Shown here piece after piece: positions 27,513-35,755 of a stretch of DNA of 64,000 bases. Under the pieces are notes generated by a model, which did not search any database, had not been told where the DNA came from, and saw only the letters and a program-made list of their open reading frames with translations. The stretch covers positions 5,991-69,990 of the forward strand of contig JBCDFR010000018.1 of the NCBI GenBank assembly GCA_039177505.1. Reading direction: 5' to 3'. Position 1 is the first letter of the stretch. Each line of letters begins with the position of its first letter. Source of the DNA: JABSQH01 sp039177505. GTDB taxonomy: Bacteria > Actinomycetota > Acidimicrobiia > Acidimicrobiales > Ilumatobacteraceae. The translations under genes and the position numbers were made by a program.

Positions 27513-28431
27513 CCGCGCCCTGATCTCGGCCCGTCGGTCGGGCGGCGAGCAAGGCGCCGGCGATCACCACGGCGATCCCGACCACTGCGATGGCCGACAC
27601 CGAGTCGTTGCGCAACGCGACCCCCAGCACGAGCGACACGACCGGGATCAGATACGTGATCAGCGACGCCCGCGTCGACCCGACTCGACCGACGAGCGAG
27701 GCCATCGCCAAGAATGCAACACCGGTCCCGACGATGCCGAGGGTGGCGACTGCCAGGAGTGGACGCCATTCGACGCTCGACCCGGCGATGCCGAACAAGC
27801 CGTAGGGGAGTGTCCACACCGTTCCCAGTGCGAGCATCGTCGCCATCACGTTGGCTGAGCCGTAGCGCTGCTGCAATGGCGCAGCCAGGTTCACGGCGAA
27901 CCCGTAACACAGGGTCGCCGCCAGCACGAGCGCGACACCGAGTGCCTCGCCTGAGCTCGAGGAGATCGATGGCGCGCTGATCAGCACCACGCCGAGGAAG
28001 CCGACGACGATCCCCGCTCGTTGTGCCGGTCCCGGTGGCCGGCGCAACAAGAAGGTGGCGACGAGAGCGGCGAAGATCGGGGTGGCCCCGTTCAGCAGAC
28101 CGGTCACCGCGGAGTTGATGTGTTGCTCGGCGAGCGGGAACAGCGTCAACGGGACGCCGACCCACAGGATGCTGAGCAACACCACACGCCGTCGGTCGGC
28201 GCGATCGATCGGCCGACGCGCTCTCGGGAGCAACGCCAGCGTGAGCGCGCCGAGCCCGACGCGCAGGAGCGTGATCAGGCCTGGCTCGAGTGCGTCGAGG
28301 CCGATGTCGATCAGCAGGAACGACGATCCCCAGATCGCCGACACCGCTGCGAACAAGCCCCAGTCGCCAGGTCGGAAGCTGCCCTCGTTCTCGGCCGACG
28401 TCGCTGTGAAGATGCGATCGTCGGCGGCCAC
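27481..28431 (-). CDS. EamA-family transporter
   Basis: A 316-residue integral membrane protein of the drug/metabolite transporter superfamily with ten predicted helices in two EamA repeats. The first repeat starts WGLFAAVSAIWGSSFLLIDIG and the second ALGVALVLAATLCYGFAVN. Conserved EamA texts include TLLRVGLGALTLAL, GATPIFAALVATFLLRR and TRASLITYLIPVVSLVLG. The substrate is unknown; amino-acid or metabolite export is typical. A short basic C-terminus overlaps the end of the sirtuin gene on the other strand. Confidence 0.85.
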   Translation of the reverse strand: MAADDRIFTATSAENEGSFRPGDWGLFAAVSAIWGSSFLLIDIGLDALEPGLITLLRVGLGALTLALLPRARRPIDRADRRRVVLLSILWVGVPLTLFPLAEQHINSAVTGLLNGATPIFAALVATFLLRRPPGPAQRAGIVVGFLGVVLISAPSISSSSGEALGVALVLAATLCYGFAVNLAAPLQQRYGSANVMATMLALGTVWTLPYGLFGIAGSSVEWRPLLAVATLGIVGTGVAFLAMASLVGRVGSTRASLITYLIPVVSLVLGVALRNDSVSAIAVVGIAVVIAGALLAARPTGRDQGAVSRPAPATRR

Positions 28432-28598
28432 GGCAGCAACCTAGTGGTCGCTTCCGGCTCCGCTGGCGGGATTCCGACAGCGCTCTGCACGGCGTGCGCC
28501 CACACAGCGCTCGACCGGAATGCGCGACGCGGCCGGTGGGTTGCAGTAGGAGATGATTCCCGACCGATCTAATCGGCATTCACGTTAGGGTTTTGCTC

Positions 28599-29759
28599 AT
28601 GGCAACGTTCCGCGACCTGCTCGCATCCGCCAAGTCTGAGATCGACGAGATCGACACGGCCACTGCCGCCGAGCGCGTCGCTGCCGGCGCCACCGTGCTC
28701 GATGTGCGCGAGCCCGACGAGTACGACGAAGGTGCGCTGGCCGGGGCGATCCACATCCCGCGGGGCCATCTGGAAGCACAGATCGAGAACCGCATCGCCG
28801 ACAAGGACGCCGAGATCGTCGTGTACTGCGCCGGCGGCGTGCGCTCGGCGTTCGCGGCCAAGACGCTCGCCGAGCTCGGGTACACGTCGGCGCTGTCGAT
28901 GGACGGTGGCTTCGGCCGGTGGAAGGACGAGGGGCGTCCGTGGACCACGCCCGCGTCGCTCACCCCCGAACAGACCAACCGCTACAAGCGGCACCTCCTG
29001 CTGCCCGAAGTGGGCGTGGAGGGCCAGGCCAAGTTGCTCGACGCCAAGGTGCTGATGCTCGGCGCCGGCGGCCTCGGTTCACCCGCCGCGCTGTACTTGG
29101 CCGCAGCCGGTGTGGGCACGATCGGCATCGTCGACATGGACGAGGTCGACTCGTCGAACCTGCAGCGACAGATCCTGCACAACATCGATCGGGTCGGTGA
29201 CCGCAAGGTCGACTCGGCGAAGAAGACGTTGACGATGCTCAACCCAGACGTCAACGTCGTCACCTACGACACGCGTCTCGACGCATCGAACATCGTCGAC
29301 ATCATCTCCGACTACGACGTCATCGTCGACGGGGCCGACAACTTCCCCAGTCGCTATCTGCTCAACGACGCCAGCGTGAAGCTCGGCATCCCCGTGGTCC
29401 ACGGCTCGATCTTCCGCTTCGAGGGCATGGTCAGTGTGTTCCACCCCACGGCTGGCCCGACGTATCGCGACATGGTGCCCGAGCCGCCGCCGGCCGAACT
29501 CGCTCCGAGCTGCGCCGAAGCCGGCGTGCTCGGTGTGCTACCCGGCATCATCGGGTCGATCCAGGCCCTGGAGACGATCAAGCTGATCCTCGACCTCGGC
29601 GACGGGCTCATCGGTCGGATCCTCACGGTCGACACGACCGAGATGGAGTTCCGCGTGTTCAAGCTGCAGTCCGACCCAGGCAACGAAGTGACCTTCGAGA
29701 ACCGCGATCGCATCCAGATCAAAGAACTCGACGGTCTCTGCGCCCCCGGGCTCGACTGA
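28599..29759 (+). CDS. moeZ: Rhodanese-ThiF/MoeB adenylyltransferase (MoeZ-like)
   Basis: A 386-residue protein that activates a ubiquitin-like sulfur carrier (MoaD/ThiS/CysO type) by adenylation and sulfur transfer. Seen: an N-terminal rhodanese domain (about 15-108) with active-site loop VVYCAGGVRS. A ThiF/MoeB domain (about 120-386) follows, with GAGGLGSPAALYLAAAGVG, DMDEVDSSNLQRQILH, DGADNFPSRYLLND and PSCAEAGVLGVLPG. The domain order is the reverse of mycobacterial MoeZ, where rhodanese is C-terminal. The ATG has TTAGGG upstream. No carrier gene is adjacent. Confidence 0.9.
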   Translation: MATFRDLLASAKSEIDEIDTATAAERVAAGATVLDVREPDEYDEGALAGAIHIPRGHLEAQIENRIADKDAEIVVYCAGGVRSAFAAKTLAELGYTSALSMDGGFGRWKDEGRPWTTPASLTPEQTNRYKRHLLLPEVGVEGQAKLLDAKVLMLGAGGLGSPAALYLAAAGVGTIGIVDMDEVDSSNLQRQILHNIDRVGDRKVDSAKKTLTMLNPDVNVVTYDTRLDASNIVDIISDYDVIVDGADNFPSRYLLNDASVKLGIPVVHGSIFRFEGMVSVFHPTAGPTYRDMVPEPPPAELAPSCAEAGVLGVLPGIIGSIQALETIKLILDLGDGLIGRILTVDTTEMEFRVFKLQSDPGNEVTFENRDRIQIKELDGLCAPGLD

Positions 29760-29793
29760 ACTCGCCCTCGCCCGTCGGACGCGTCGCCCTACG

Positions 29794-30399
29794 GTGGGCG
29801 GCGTGTTCGACGATGCTGCGGGCTGGGTGGCGATCCCCGACGCCCTGAACGCAGACGAGGTCGCCGATGTGGTGCGACGCAGCCGCGAGCTGTGCGCCGT
29901 GCCACCGGCCGAGCGGGCGGCAGGCGACAAACCCGCCGCTGGCACGCGTCACCTGTTCGCCCTCGATCGGCGCTGCGACGTGGTCGCCCAGCTGTGCGGC
30001 CACTCGGTGGTGCTCGACGTGGTGCACGAGATTCTCGGCGCCGACGTCCGGCTGGAACAAGCGTCGTACCGCTGTCCGCAGCCGGGCTACGGGTCGCAGC
30101 AGCTGCACGCCGACGATCCACCCAAGCTCGATGATGGTCCCGCCCGAGTGGCGACCGCGATCGTGACGCTCGTCGACTTCACGAAGACGAACGGCGCCAC
30201 GCGCGTCGTGCCGGGGAGTCACCGACGCCCCGATCTCCAGCGACAGTCAGGATCGCTCGAGCGCCATCCCGCCGAGCTCGCGCTCACCGGGCCGGCCGGC
30301 ACGGCGTTTGTGTTCACCGGCCATCTGTTGCACTCGGGTACGAAGAACCGATCGGACGCCGACCGCCACGCCCTCCAACTCACCTGGCGGAGCGCGTAA
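29794..30399 (+). CDS. Phytanoyl-CoA dioxygenase (PhyH) family protein
   Basis: A 201-residue Fe(II)/2-oxoglutarate-dependent oxygenase-like protein. Seen: the HxD iron ligands in QQLHADDPPK, the strand RVATAIVTLVDFTKTNGATRVVPGSHRRP, then GHLLHSGTKNRSDADRHALQL with the distal His and 2-oxoglutarate-binding Arg. The facial triad therefore looks intact. The substrate is unknown. The start is GTG at 29794, with GTG 29803 possible. It is convergent with the EamA gene, 19 nt away. Confidence 0.82.
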   Translation: MGGVFDDAAGWVAIPDALNADEVADVVRRSRELCAVPPAERAAGDKPAAGTRHLFALDRRCDVVAQLCGHSVVLDVVHEILGADVRLEQASYRCPQPGYGSQQLHADDPPKLDDGPARVATAIVTLVDFTKTNGATRVVPGSHRRPDLQRQSGSLERHPAELALTGPAGTAFVFTGHLLHSGTKNRSDADRHALQLTWRSA

Positions 30400-30418
30400 C
30401 AACCGCAGTGCCCGACAG

Positions 30419-31363
30419 TTAGGAAGGCTCGGTCAGCACCGTTGCTTCGGCGCGGTCGCGGCGTTCTCGTTCTTGTGTGGCGACACCCACCAGCACGAGG
30501 GCCACGCCGAGCAGTTCCACACCGGACGGCGTCTGGCCGAGTGCCAGCCAACCGATGGCCACTGCGGTCACCGGAAGCAGCGCCAAGAGCAGTGAGAAAC
30601 GGCGAACGGGGATACGTCGCATGGTGAACTGGTCGATCCCGTAGCCGATGGCGTTCGAGAACACGCCGACCAGCAGACACAGCGCCAACAGAGTCGGCGA
30701 CACCCAGACCGGGCCGCTCCAGGGTGCGCCGATCGGCGTGGTCACGACGGCGCCGATCGCCAGTCCGACACCGAGCCCGGCCACGCCGCGGTCGAGCTGG
30801 GCCACCTGTGATCCCACCACGATGTACGCCGCCCACATCGCCGATGCCAGCAGGATGAACAGCAGGCCCAGCGCGTTGCCCTCGATCTCGCCGCCACCGA
30901 GCACGACCACGCCGGCGGCGGCGAACACGAGCGCCAACGCGTTACGCGCCGAGCGGGTGGCGGCAGCGGCGACCGCGATTGGCCCGATGAACTCGATGGC
31001 CACCGCCTTGCCGAGATCGATGCGGTCGATGCCGAGGTAGAAGAACGTGTTCATCAACGCCGTGGCGATACCGAACACGCCTGCCGCAACGAGCTGGTCG
31101 CGGGTCCACCCGTGGCGCCATCCGCGCGACACCAACAGGACCGCGGCGGCGGCGCCGATGACGCGAAACCACGCCACTGTCTGTGGCGCGACTTCGTCGA
31201 AGAGCACCACGGCGATCGCCGCGCCGACGTACTGCGCGATCGCCGAGAGGACGAAGAGCGCCTCGGGCTGCGCGGTGTTCAGCCAGCGGGCGACCGCTGG
31301 CGGGCGGAACTCGGTCGAGCTCAGTCGAACAGTTCCGGTTCCGAGCGGGAGATCTCGTCCCAC
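30419..31363 (-). CDS. EamA-family transporter
   Basis: A 314-residue ten-helix transporter of the RhtA/EamA type. Seen: ALFVLSAIAQYVGAAIAVVLF, TVAWFRVIGAAAAVLL, TALMNTFFYLGIDRIDLGKAVAIEFIGP in parts, and SNAIGYGIDQFTMRRIPVRRFSLLLALLPV. The closest remembered relatives are threonine/homoserine exporters (RhtA-like). There is no start codon between the upstream aldolase stop and the first helix, so the GTG at 31363 was chosen. This gives a 43-bp overlap with the aldolase gene and suggests coupled translation. Confidence 0.8.
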   Translation of the reverse strand: MGRDLPLGTGTVRLSSTEFRPPAVARWLNTAQPEALFVLSAIAQYVGAAIAVVLFDEVAPQTVAWFRVIGAAAAVLLVSRGWRHGWTRDQLVAAGVFGIATALMNTFFYLGIDRIDLGKAVAIEFIGPIAVAAAATRSARNALALVFAAAGVVVLGGGEIEGNALGLLFILLASAMWAAYIVVGSQVAQLDRGVAGLGVGLAIGAVVTTPIGAPWSGPVWVSPTLLALCLLVGVFSNAIGYGIDQFTMRRIPVRRFSLLLALLPVTAVAIGWLALGQTPSGVELLGVALVLVGVATQERERRDRAEATVLTEPS

Positions 31364-32154
31364 ATCGGCTGGAAGCTGAACCAACCTGCAGCGTGAAACC
31401 CGGTGTTCTGCTGGGTGTAGGTGGCGTACTCGTCGTTGATCTCGATCGGATCGCCAGCAGCCATCGCCATCAGCTGCGCCTGGCACGAGCGTTCCATCGA
31501 GATGAACCAGAACGCGGCCTCGTCGACGGTTTCGCCGACCGTGAACAGCCCGTGGTTCTGATGGATCGCGGCCTTTCCGTCGGGGAACTTCGATGCCAGC
31601 TCCTTGCCGGCATCGATGTCGAACACGACGGCGCCGCCCTGCTCAGAGATCACGCGATGATCGTTGTAGAACACGCACGCGTCCTGGGTGAGGGGGGCCA
31701 GTGGGATGCCGAGCGAGCTGAATGATTTTCCGTATGGCGAGTGGGCGTGAGCAGCTGCGATGACGTCGGGGCGGGCTGCGTGGATCGCCGCGTGGATCAC
31801 GAACGCCGCCCGGTTCACCGGCTGGGTTCCGTACACGACGTTGCCGTCGTGGTCGACGAGAATCAGGTCGCTCTGGCGGATGTGACGGAAGCTCATTCCG
31901 AACGGGTTGACCCAGAACATCTCGGGGTACTCGGGGTCACGCACGGTGATGTGTCCGGCGACGCCCTCGGAGAACCCGAAGCGGCCGAACGTGCGCAGTG
32001 CTCCGGCTAGGTGGGTCTTGCGGTAGAGGCGCTCTTCTTCGACGGTGTCGAACTCGGGGATGCCATCGAGTCCGACCTCCTTGGGCGTCAACGGGATGCC
32101 GTCGATGCTGCGGTCGGTGGTCGGCGTGGTGATCGGCTCTTCGGTGATGGCCAT
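31321..32154 (-). CDS. Class II aldolase/adducin-family protein
   Basis: A 277-residue zinc-type class II aldolase-fold protein. Seen: the N-terminal RLYRKTHLAGALRTFGRFGFSEG, GHITVRDPEYPEMFWVNPFG, the zinc ligands in AAAHAHSPYGKSFSS (HxH), and the third His in AAIHQNHGLFTVGETVDEA. This closely follows the long class II aldolase/adducin proteins common in actinobacteria, which lack a confirmed substrate. The ATG at 32154 begins the family N-terminus. It is the first gene of a two-gene unit with an EamA transporter. Confidence 0.85.
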   Translation of the reverse strand: MAITEEPITTPTTDRSIDGIPLTPKEVGLDGIPEFDTVEEERLYRKTHLAGALRTFGRFGFSEGVAGHITVRDPEYPEMFWVNPFGMSFRHIRQSDLILVDHDGNVVYGTQPVNRAAFVIHAAIHAARPDVIAAAHAHSPYGKSFSSLGIPLAPLTQDACVFYNDHRVISEQGGAVVFDIDAGKELASKFPDGKAAIHQNHGLFTVGETVDEAAFWFISMERSCQAQLMAMAAGDPIEINDEYATYTQQNTGFHAAGWFSFQPMWDEISRSEPELFD

Positions 32155-32278
32155 GTCCCCAGCGTAGTCGTGGGGCCAACGGCGGCTCCCTGCGGACCGC
32201 CCGCCCGGCGCGACCCTCGGAGGAGCGTGCCAGCCGCTGGCATGGTGGCCGATGCACCCGCACGAATACGATGCGGTG

Positions 32279-33865
32279 ATGGCCGATAGCGCTGGTGAGT
32301 TGCCGCAGACCGATTCGGGCATCGAGGTCAAGCGTCTTTATGACTCGTCGGATCTCGACGGCTGGGACGTCGATGCGCAGTTGGGCGCGCCGGGCAAGCC
32401 CCCGTTCACTCGTGGTGTCTATCCCTCGATGTACACAGGTCGCCTCTGGACGATGCGTCAGTACTCGGGGTTCGGTGACGCCGCGTCGACGAACGAGCGG
32501 TTCAAGTTCCTGCTGGACGCGGGCCAGACCGGCTTGTCGTGCGCGTTTGATCTGCCGACGCAGATGGGCTACGACTCCGACGCCGGACGCGCCGAGGGTG
32601 AAGTCGGCAAGGTCGGCGTGGCCATCGACTCGATGGCCGACATGCGCACGCTCCTCGCCGACATCCCGCTCGGCAAGGTGACCACGTCGATGACCATCAA
32701 CTCGACGGCGGCGATCTTGCTGTTGATGTACGAACTGGTCGCCGAGGAACAGGGCGTATCGGCTGATCAGATTGGCGGCACCATCCAGAACGACCTGCTG
32801 AAGGAGTACATCGCCCGCGGCACCTACGTGTATCCGCCGCGGCCGTCGATGCGGATCATCACCGACATCTTCGAGTACTGCAGTCAGCACGTTCCCAACT
32901 GGAACACGATTTCGATCTCGGGGTATCACATCCGCGAGGCCGGCTCGACAGCGGTGCAGGAGATTGCCTTCACCCTGGCCAACGCCATCGCGTACGTACA
33001 GGCTGCGATCGAGGCCGGGCTCGATGTCGACGAGTTCGGGCCGCGCCTGTCCTTCTTCTGGAACGGCCACAACAACTTCTTCGAAGAGGTCGCTAAGTTC
33101 CGCGCCGGCCGGCGGATGTGGGACCGGATCATGACCGAGCGGTTCGGGGCGACCAACCCGAAGGCCAAGATGTTGCGGTTCCACACCCAGACCGGTGGCT
33201 CGACGTTGACCGCGCAGCAGCCGATGAACAACATCGTGCGCACATCGCTACAGGCCCTCGCGGCAGTGCTCGGGGGCACGCAGAGCTTGCACACGAACGG
33301 TTACGACGAGGCGCTGAGCTTGCCGACCGAAGAGGCGGCGCGCATCGCGCTGCGCACACAGCAGATCATCGGATACGAGTCGGGTGTCGTCGACACCCCA
33401 GATCCGCTTGCCGGCTCGTATTTCGTCGAGTCGTTGACCGACGAGGTCGAACAGCTCGCCTGGCAGTACATCGAGCGGATCGACGAGATGGGCGGCGCTG
33501 TGGCGGCGATCGAGTCAGGTTTCCAGATGGACGAGATCATGCAGTCGGCCTACGAGTACACCAAGTCGGTCGATGACGATGAGCGGGTGATCGTCGGCGT
33601 CAATCGCTTCACGATCGACAACGAGCCCGAACCCGAGGTGTTCCCGATCGATCCGCAGCTCGAGCGCGATCAACGCGAGCGGCTCGCCCACTACAAGGCC
33701 AATCGTGACACCGCCGGCGTCGAGTCGGCCCTTGCGTCGGTGAAGGTGACCGCGTCCACCGACAACAACCTGCTCTACCCGATGAAAGAAGCGCTACGCG
33801 CCGACGCCACCCTCGGCGAGATCAGCGATGCACTGCGCGACGTCTTCGGCACGTACACCCCCTGA
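32279..33865 (+). CDS. Methylmalonyl-CoA mutase-type large subunit, without B12-binding domain
   Basis: A 528-residue acyl-CoA mutase catalytic chain (TIM barrel). Seen: WTMRQYSGFGDAASTNERF, GLSCAFDLPTQMGYDSDAG, GTIQNDLLKEYIARGTYVYPP, ISISGYHIREAGSTA, FFWNGHNNFFEEVAKFRAGR and NNIVRTSLQALAAVLGGTQS. Tyr62 and Arg180 fit the methylmalonyl-CoA carboxylate-binding pair (Tyr89/Arg207 in the Propionibacterium enzyme, the same 118-residue spacing). Isobutyryl-CoA mutases have Phe/Gln there. It ends before the cobalamin domain, so a separate small subunit is required and none is in the window. An in-frame ATG at 32252 is an alternative start. Confidence 0.88.
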   Translation: MADSAGELPQTDSGIEVKRLYDSSDLDGWDVDAQLGAPGKPPFTRGVYPSMYTGRLWTMRQYSGFGDAASTNERFKFLLDAGQTGLSCAFDLPTQMGYDSDAGRAEGEVGKVGVAIDSMADMRTLLADIPLGKVTTSMTINSTAAILLLMYELVAEEQGVSADQIGGTIQNDLLKEYIARGTYVYPPRPSMRIITDIFEYCSQHVPNWNTISISGYHIREAGSTAVQEIAFTLANAIAYVQAAIEAGLDVDEFGPRLSFFWNGHNNFFEEVAKFRAGRRMWDRIMTERFGATNPKAKMLRFHTQTGGSTLTAQQPMNNIVRTSLQALAAVLGGTQSLHTNGYDEALSLPTEEAARIALRTQQIIGYESGVVDTPDPLAGSYFVESLTDEVEQLAWQYIERIDEMGGAVAAIESGFQMDEIMQSAYEYTKSVDDDERVIVGVNRFTIDNEPEPEVFPIDPQLERDQRERLAHYKANRDTAGVESALASVKVTASTDNNLLYPMKEALRADATLGEISDALRDVFGTYTP

Positions 33866-33917
33866 CCCGTCGGACTGAATCGTCGGACTGACCCCTCCGA
33901 CCGAGACCCTCCGAAAC

Positions 33918-33963
33918 CCCGGGGATTCCGTGCGTACCGCGCACGTCTCCGCGAACAGAACCG
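33918..33963. repeat. 46-nt hairpin repeat, copy A
   Basis: Conserved ends CCCGGGGA and CGCGAACAGAACCG surround the stem CGTGCG (33929-33934) / CGCACG (33940-33945). It is identical over all 46 nt to copy B, which starts 61 nt downstream, and ungapped-alignable to copy C at 6577. It lies after the mutase stop and before the facing cupin gene. Confidence 0.85.
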
Positions 33964-33978
33964 GGGCCCTTCGGAAAT

Positions 33979-34024
33979 CCCGGGGATTCCGTGCGTACCG
34001 CGCACGTCTCCGCGAACAGAACCG
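33979..34024. repeat. 46-nt hairpin repeat, copy B
   Basis: A direct repeat of copy A at a 61-nt period, with stem arms at 33990-33995 and 34001-34006. The pair occupies nearly the whole convergent gap between the mutase and cupin genes, so a bidirectional terminator role is plausible. Confidence 0.85.
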
Positions 34025-34038
34025 CGAGGAGCGGGTGG

Positions 34039-34416
34039 CTACCGGAGATCGGGGTTGATCCCGGTGGTTGTCGGAAGGTGGTCGACCGGACCTTCATCGC
34101 CGGTGTTGGGCGTCCCCGTCGGTTCGAACATCAAGATGCGGGTTCCTGGCGCAGCTTGCGGAAAGTGCTCGACCCCGCGGGGGACGACGAATGTCGCCCC
34201 GGGTCCGAGGACGACCGGATCCCGGTCGCGCAGGTTGATCGTGAACTCGCCATCGAGCACGAGGAAGAACTCGTCGGTGTCGGCGTGGCTGTGCCATGTG
34301 TGGTCGCCGTCGACCTTGGCGACGCGCACGTCGTAGTCGTTCACGCGAGCAACGATGCGCGGTTCCCACTGCGCGTCGAAGCTGTCGAACACATCGTCGA
34401 TCCGGCGCGGTTCCAC
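34039..34416 (-). CDS. Cupin-domain protein
   Basis: A 125-residue single-domain cupin. Motif 1 is seen as WHSHADTDEFFLVLDGEFTI (HxH and Glu metal ligands). Motif 2 is GATFVVPRGVEHFPQA with the last His near residue 84. Metal binding is therefore likely. Enzymatic or storage role unknown. The start is GTG. It is 28 nt downstream of thrH on the same strand and may be co-transcribed with it. Confidence 0.82.
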   Translation of the reverse strand: MEPRRIDDVFDSFDAQWEPRIVARVNDYDVRVAKVDGDHTWHSHADTDEFFLVLDGEFTINLRDRDPVVLGPGATFVVPRGVEHFPQAAPGTRILMFEPTGTPNTGDEGPVDHLPTTTGINPDLR

Positions 34417-34444
34417 GGGAACACGTTACGGCGGCGCGGGGGTG

Positions 34445-35080
34445 CTACGTCGGTGCGCTGGGTACCGCCGGGGCGTTGCGAATCGCTGCGAGCAATTCGT
34501 CGTAGCGTTCGTACGCCGGGTACTGCGGGAACTCGGTAATCACGTTGGACGGCGCCCGGAACAGGAATCCGGAATCGGCGGCCGCGAGCATCGTGGTGTC
34601 GTTATAGCTGTCGCCGGCCGCGATCACGCGATAATTCAGCCGCTGGAACGCTTCGACGGCGCATTGCTTCTGGTTTGGTTGCCGGAGGCGGTAGTCGACG
34701 ATCCTGTTGCCGTTGACGACAAGACGATGACAGAACACCGTCGGCCACCCGAGTTGAGCCATGAGTGGACGGGCGAACTGCTCGAACGTGTCCGACAACA
34801 GGACTACCTGTGTCTCGGCCCGCAGTTCGTCGAGGAACTCCTTCGCTCCATCGAGAGGCGAGAGCGCTCCGATCACGCTTGCAATCGTCGACATCGACAA
34901 TCCGTGCTCGGTCAGGAGGTCGAGGCGATACCGCATCAAGACGTCGTAGTCCGGCTCGTCGCGTGTGGTTCGCCGCAGCCCGTCGATGCCGGTCCGTTCG
35001 GCGACGGCGATCCATATCTCGGGGATCAGCACGCCCTCGAGGTCGAGGGTGACAATGGTCTGACGCTCACCTCCTGACAC
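34445..35080 (-). CDS. thrH: ThrH-type HAD phosphatase (phosphoserine/homoserine phosphotransferase)
   Basis: A 211-residue HAD-superfamily protein. Seen: the ThrH-specific LDLEGVLIPEIWIAVAERTG (nucleophile Asp), TTRDEPDYDVLMRYRL, QVVLLSDTFEQFARPLM, LGWPTVFCH, YRLRQPNQK and IAAGDSYNDTTML with the acidic loop. It probably dephosphorylates phosphoserine, and in Pseudomonas the enzyme can pass the phosphate to homoserine. The serine or threonine branch here is inferred. A GTG start at 35080 was chosen; the N-terminus is close to the first beta strand. Confidence 0.9.
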   Translation of the reverse strand: MSGGERQTIVTLDLEGVLIPEIWIAVAERTGIDGLRRTTRDEPDYDVLMRYRLDLLTEHGLSMSTIASVIGALSPLDGAKEFLDELRAETQVVLLSDTFEQFARPLMAQLGWPTVFCHRLVVNGNRIVDYRLRQPNQKQCAVEAFQRLNYRVIAAGDSYNDTTMLAAADSGFLFRAPSNVITEFPQYPAYERYDELLAAIRNAPAVPSAPT

Positions 35081-35143
35081 ACCGCCAGCATCGCGTGTTG
35101 TCGCGAGCGCTGCGAAATGCGCCTCCCGCGCGACCGGTCTCGA

Positions 35144-35722
35144 TCAGTCGAGGTGGTGGACGTCGACCGGGGGACGTTCGGGTGCCGCGCATGCTTGTGT
35201 GGCCCAGCCGAGGTAGATGATGCCGACGAGTTGGGTGTCGGGTTCGAACTCGCACAGGTCGAGCACCGACGGTGGTTGGGTGATCGCCGGAGTGGACCAG
35301 AACGTGGCCAGTCCGAGGGTGGTCGCGCCGAGCAGCAGGTTCTGTACTCCTGCGGCCACGGCATCTCGATTCTCAGCGTGCAGCATTGCGTTGTCGTGCG
35401 CAGCGGACCCGACGACGAGTACCGCTGGCGTGCGCGAGTACTTCGTCAGCGTCTTGGCCCGCTTGCCGTCGTCGCCGAAGTCGGCGGCCACCATGTCGTC
35501 GACCATGGCCGACCCCAGGCGATGGCGCGACTCGCCGGTGAACGCAGCGAACCGCCACGGCCAGGTGCGCTTGTGGTTCGGCGCCCACATGGCGAGCTGA
35601 CACAACTCGTCGATCAGCTCGGTTGGTACGGGTCGATCCTGGTCGACGACCATCGACGTGCGACGGTGCGTCGCGAGGGCGGCGAACGCCTCGTATGCCG
35701 GGAGGGCGACGTCAGTGTCCAC
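35144..35722 (-). CDS. Nitroreductase-family FMN protein
   Basis: A 192-residue nitroreductase-fold protein. Seen: the N-terminal HRRTSMVVDQDRPVPTELIDEL, CQLAMWAPNHKRTWPWRFAAF (FMN contact region), and AAGVQNLLLGATTLGLATFWS, then VGIIYLGWA. These match the short NADH-dependent nitroreductase/YdjA-like group, which forms FMN homodimers. The substrate cannot be deduced. The start is an ATG. It lies between pirin and thrH on the same strand. Confidence 0.85.
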   Translation of the reverse strand: MDTDVALPAYEAFAALATHRRTSMVVDQDRPVPTELIDELCQLAMWAPNHKRTWPWRFAAFTGESRHRLGSAMVDDMVAADFGDDGKRAKTLTKYSRTPAVLVVGSAAHDNAMLHAENRDAVAAGVQNLLLGATTLGLATFWSTPAITQPPSVLDLCEFEPDTQLVGIIYLGWATQACAAPERPPVDVHHLD

Positions 35723-35755
35723 GTTTCCAGCATGCCAGCCGGGTCCCGGCCCTCC

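Noticed and set aside
31937..33184. A 415-codon minus-strand open frame
   Set aside because: It is the complement of the mutase and part of the aldolase; both of those have full motif sets.
33907..34024. Minimal CRISPR array made of two identical repeats
   Set aside because: Only two copies occur, the gap is about 15 nt, and a related single copy exists at 6577. It is a dispersed hairpin element.
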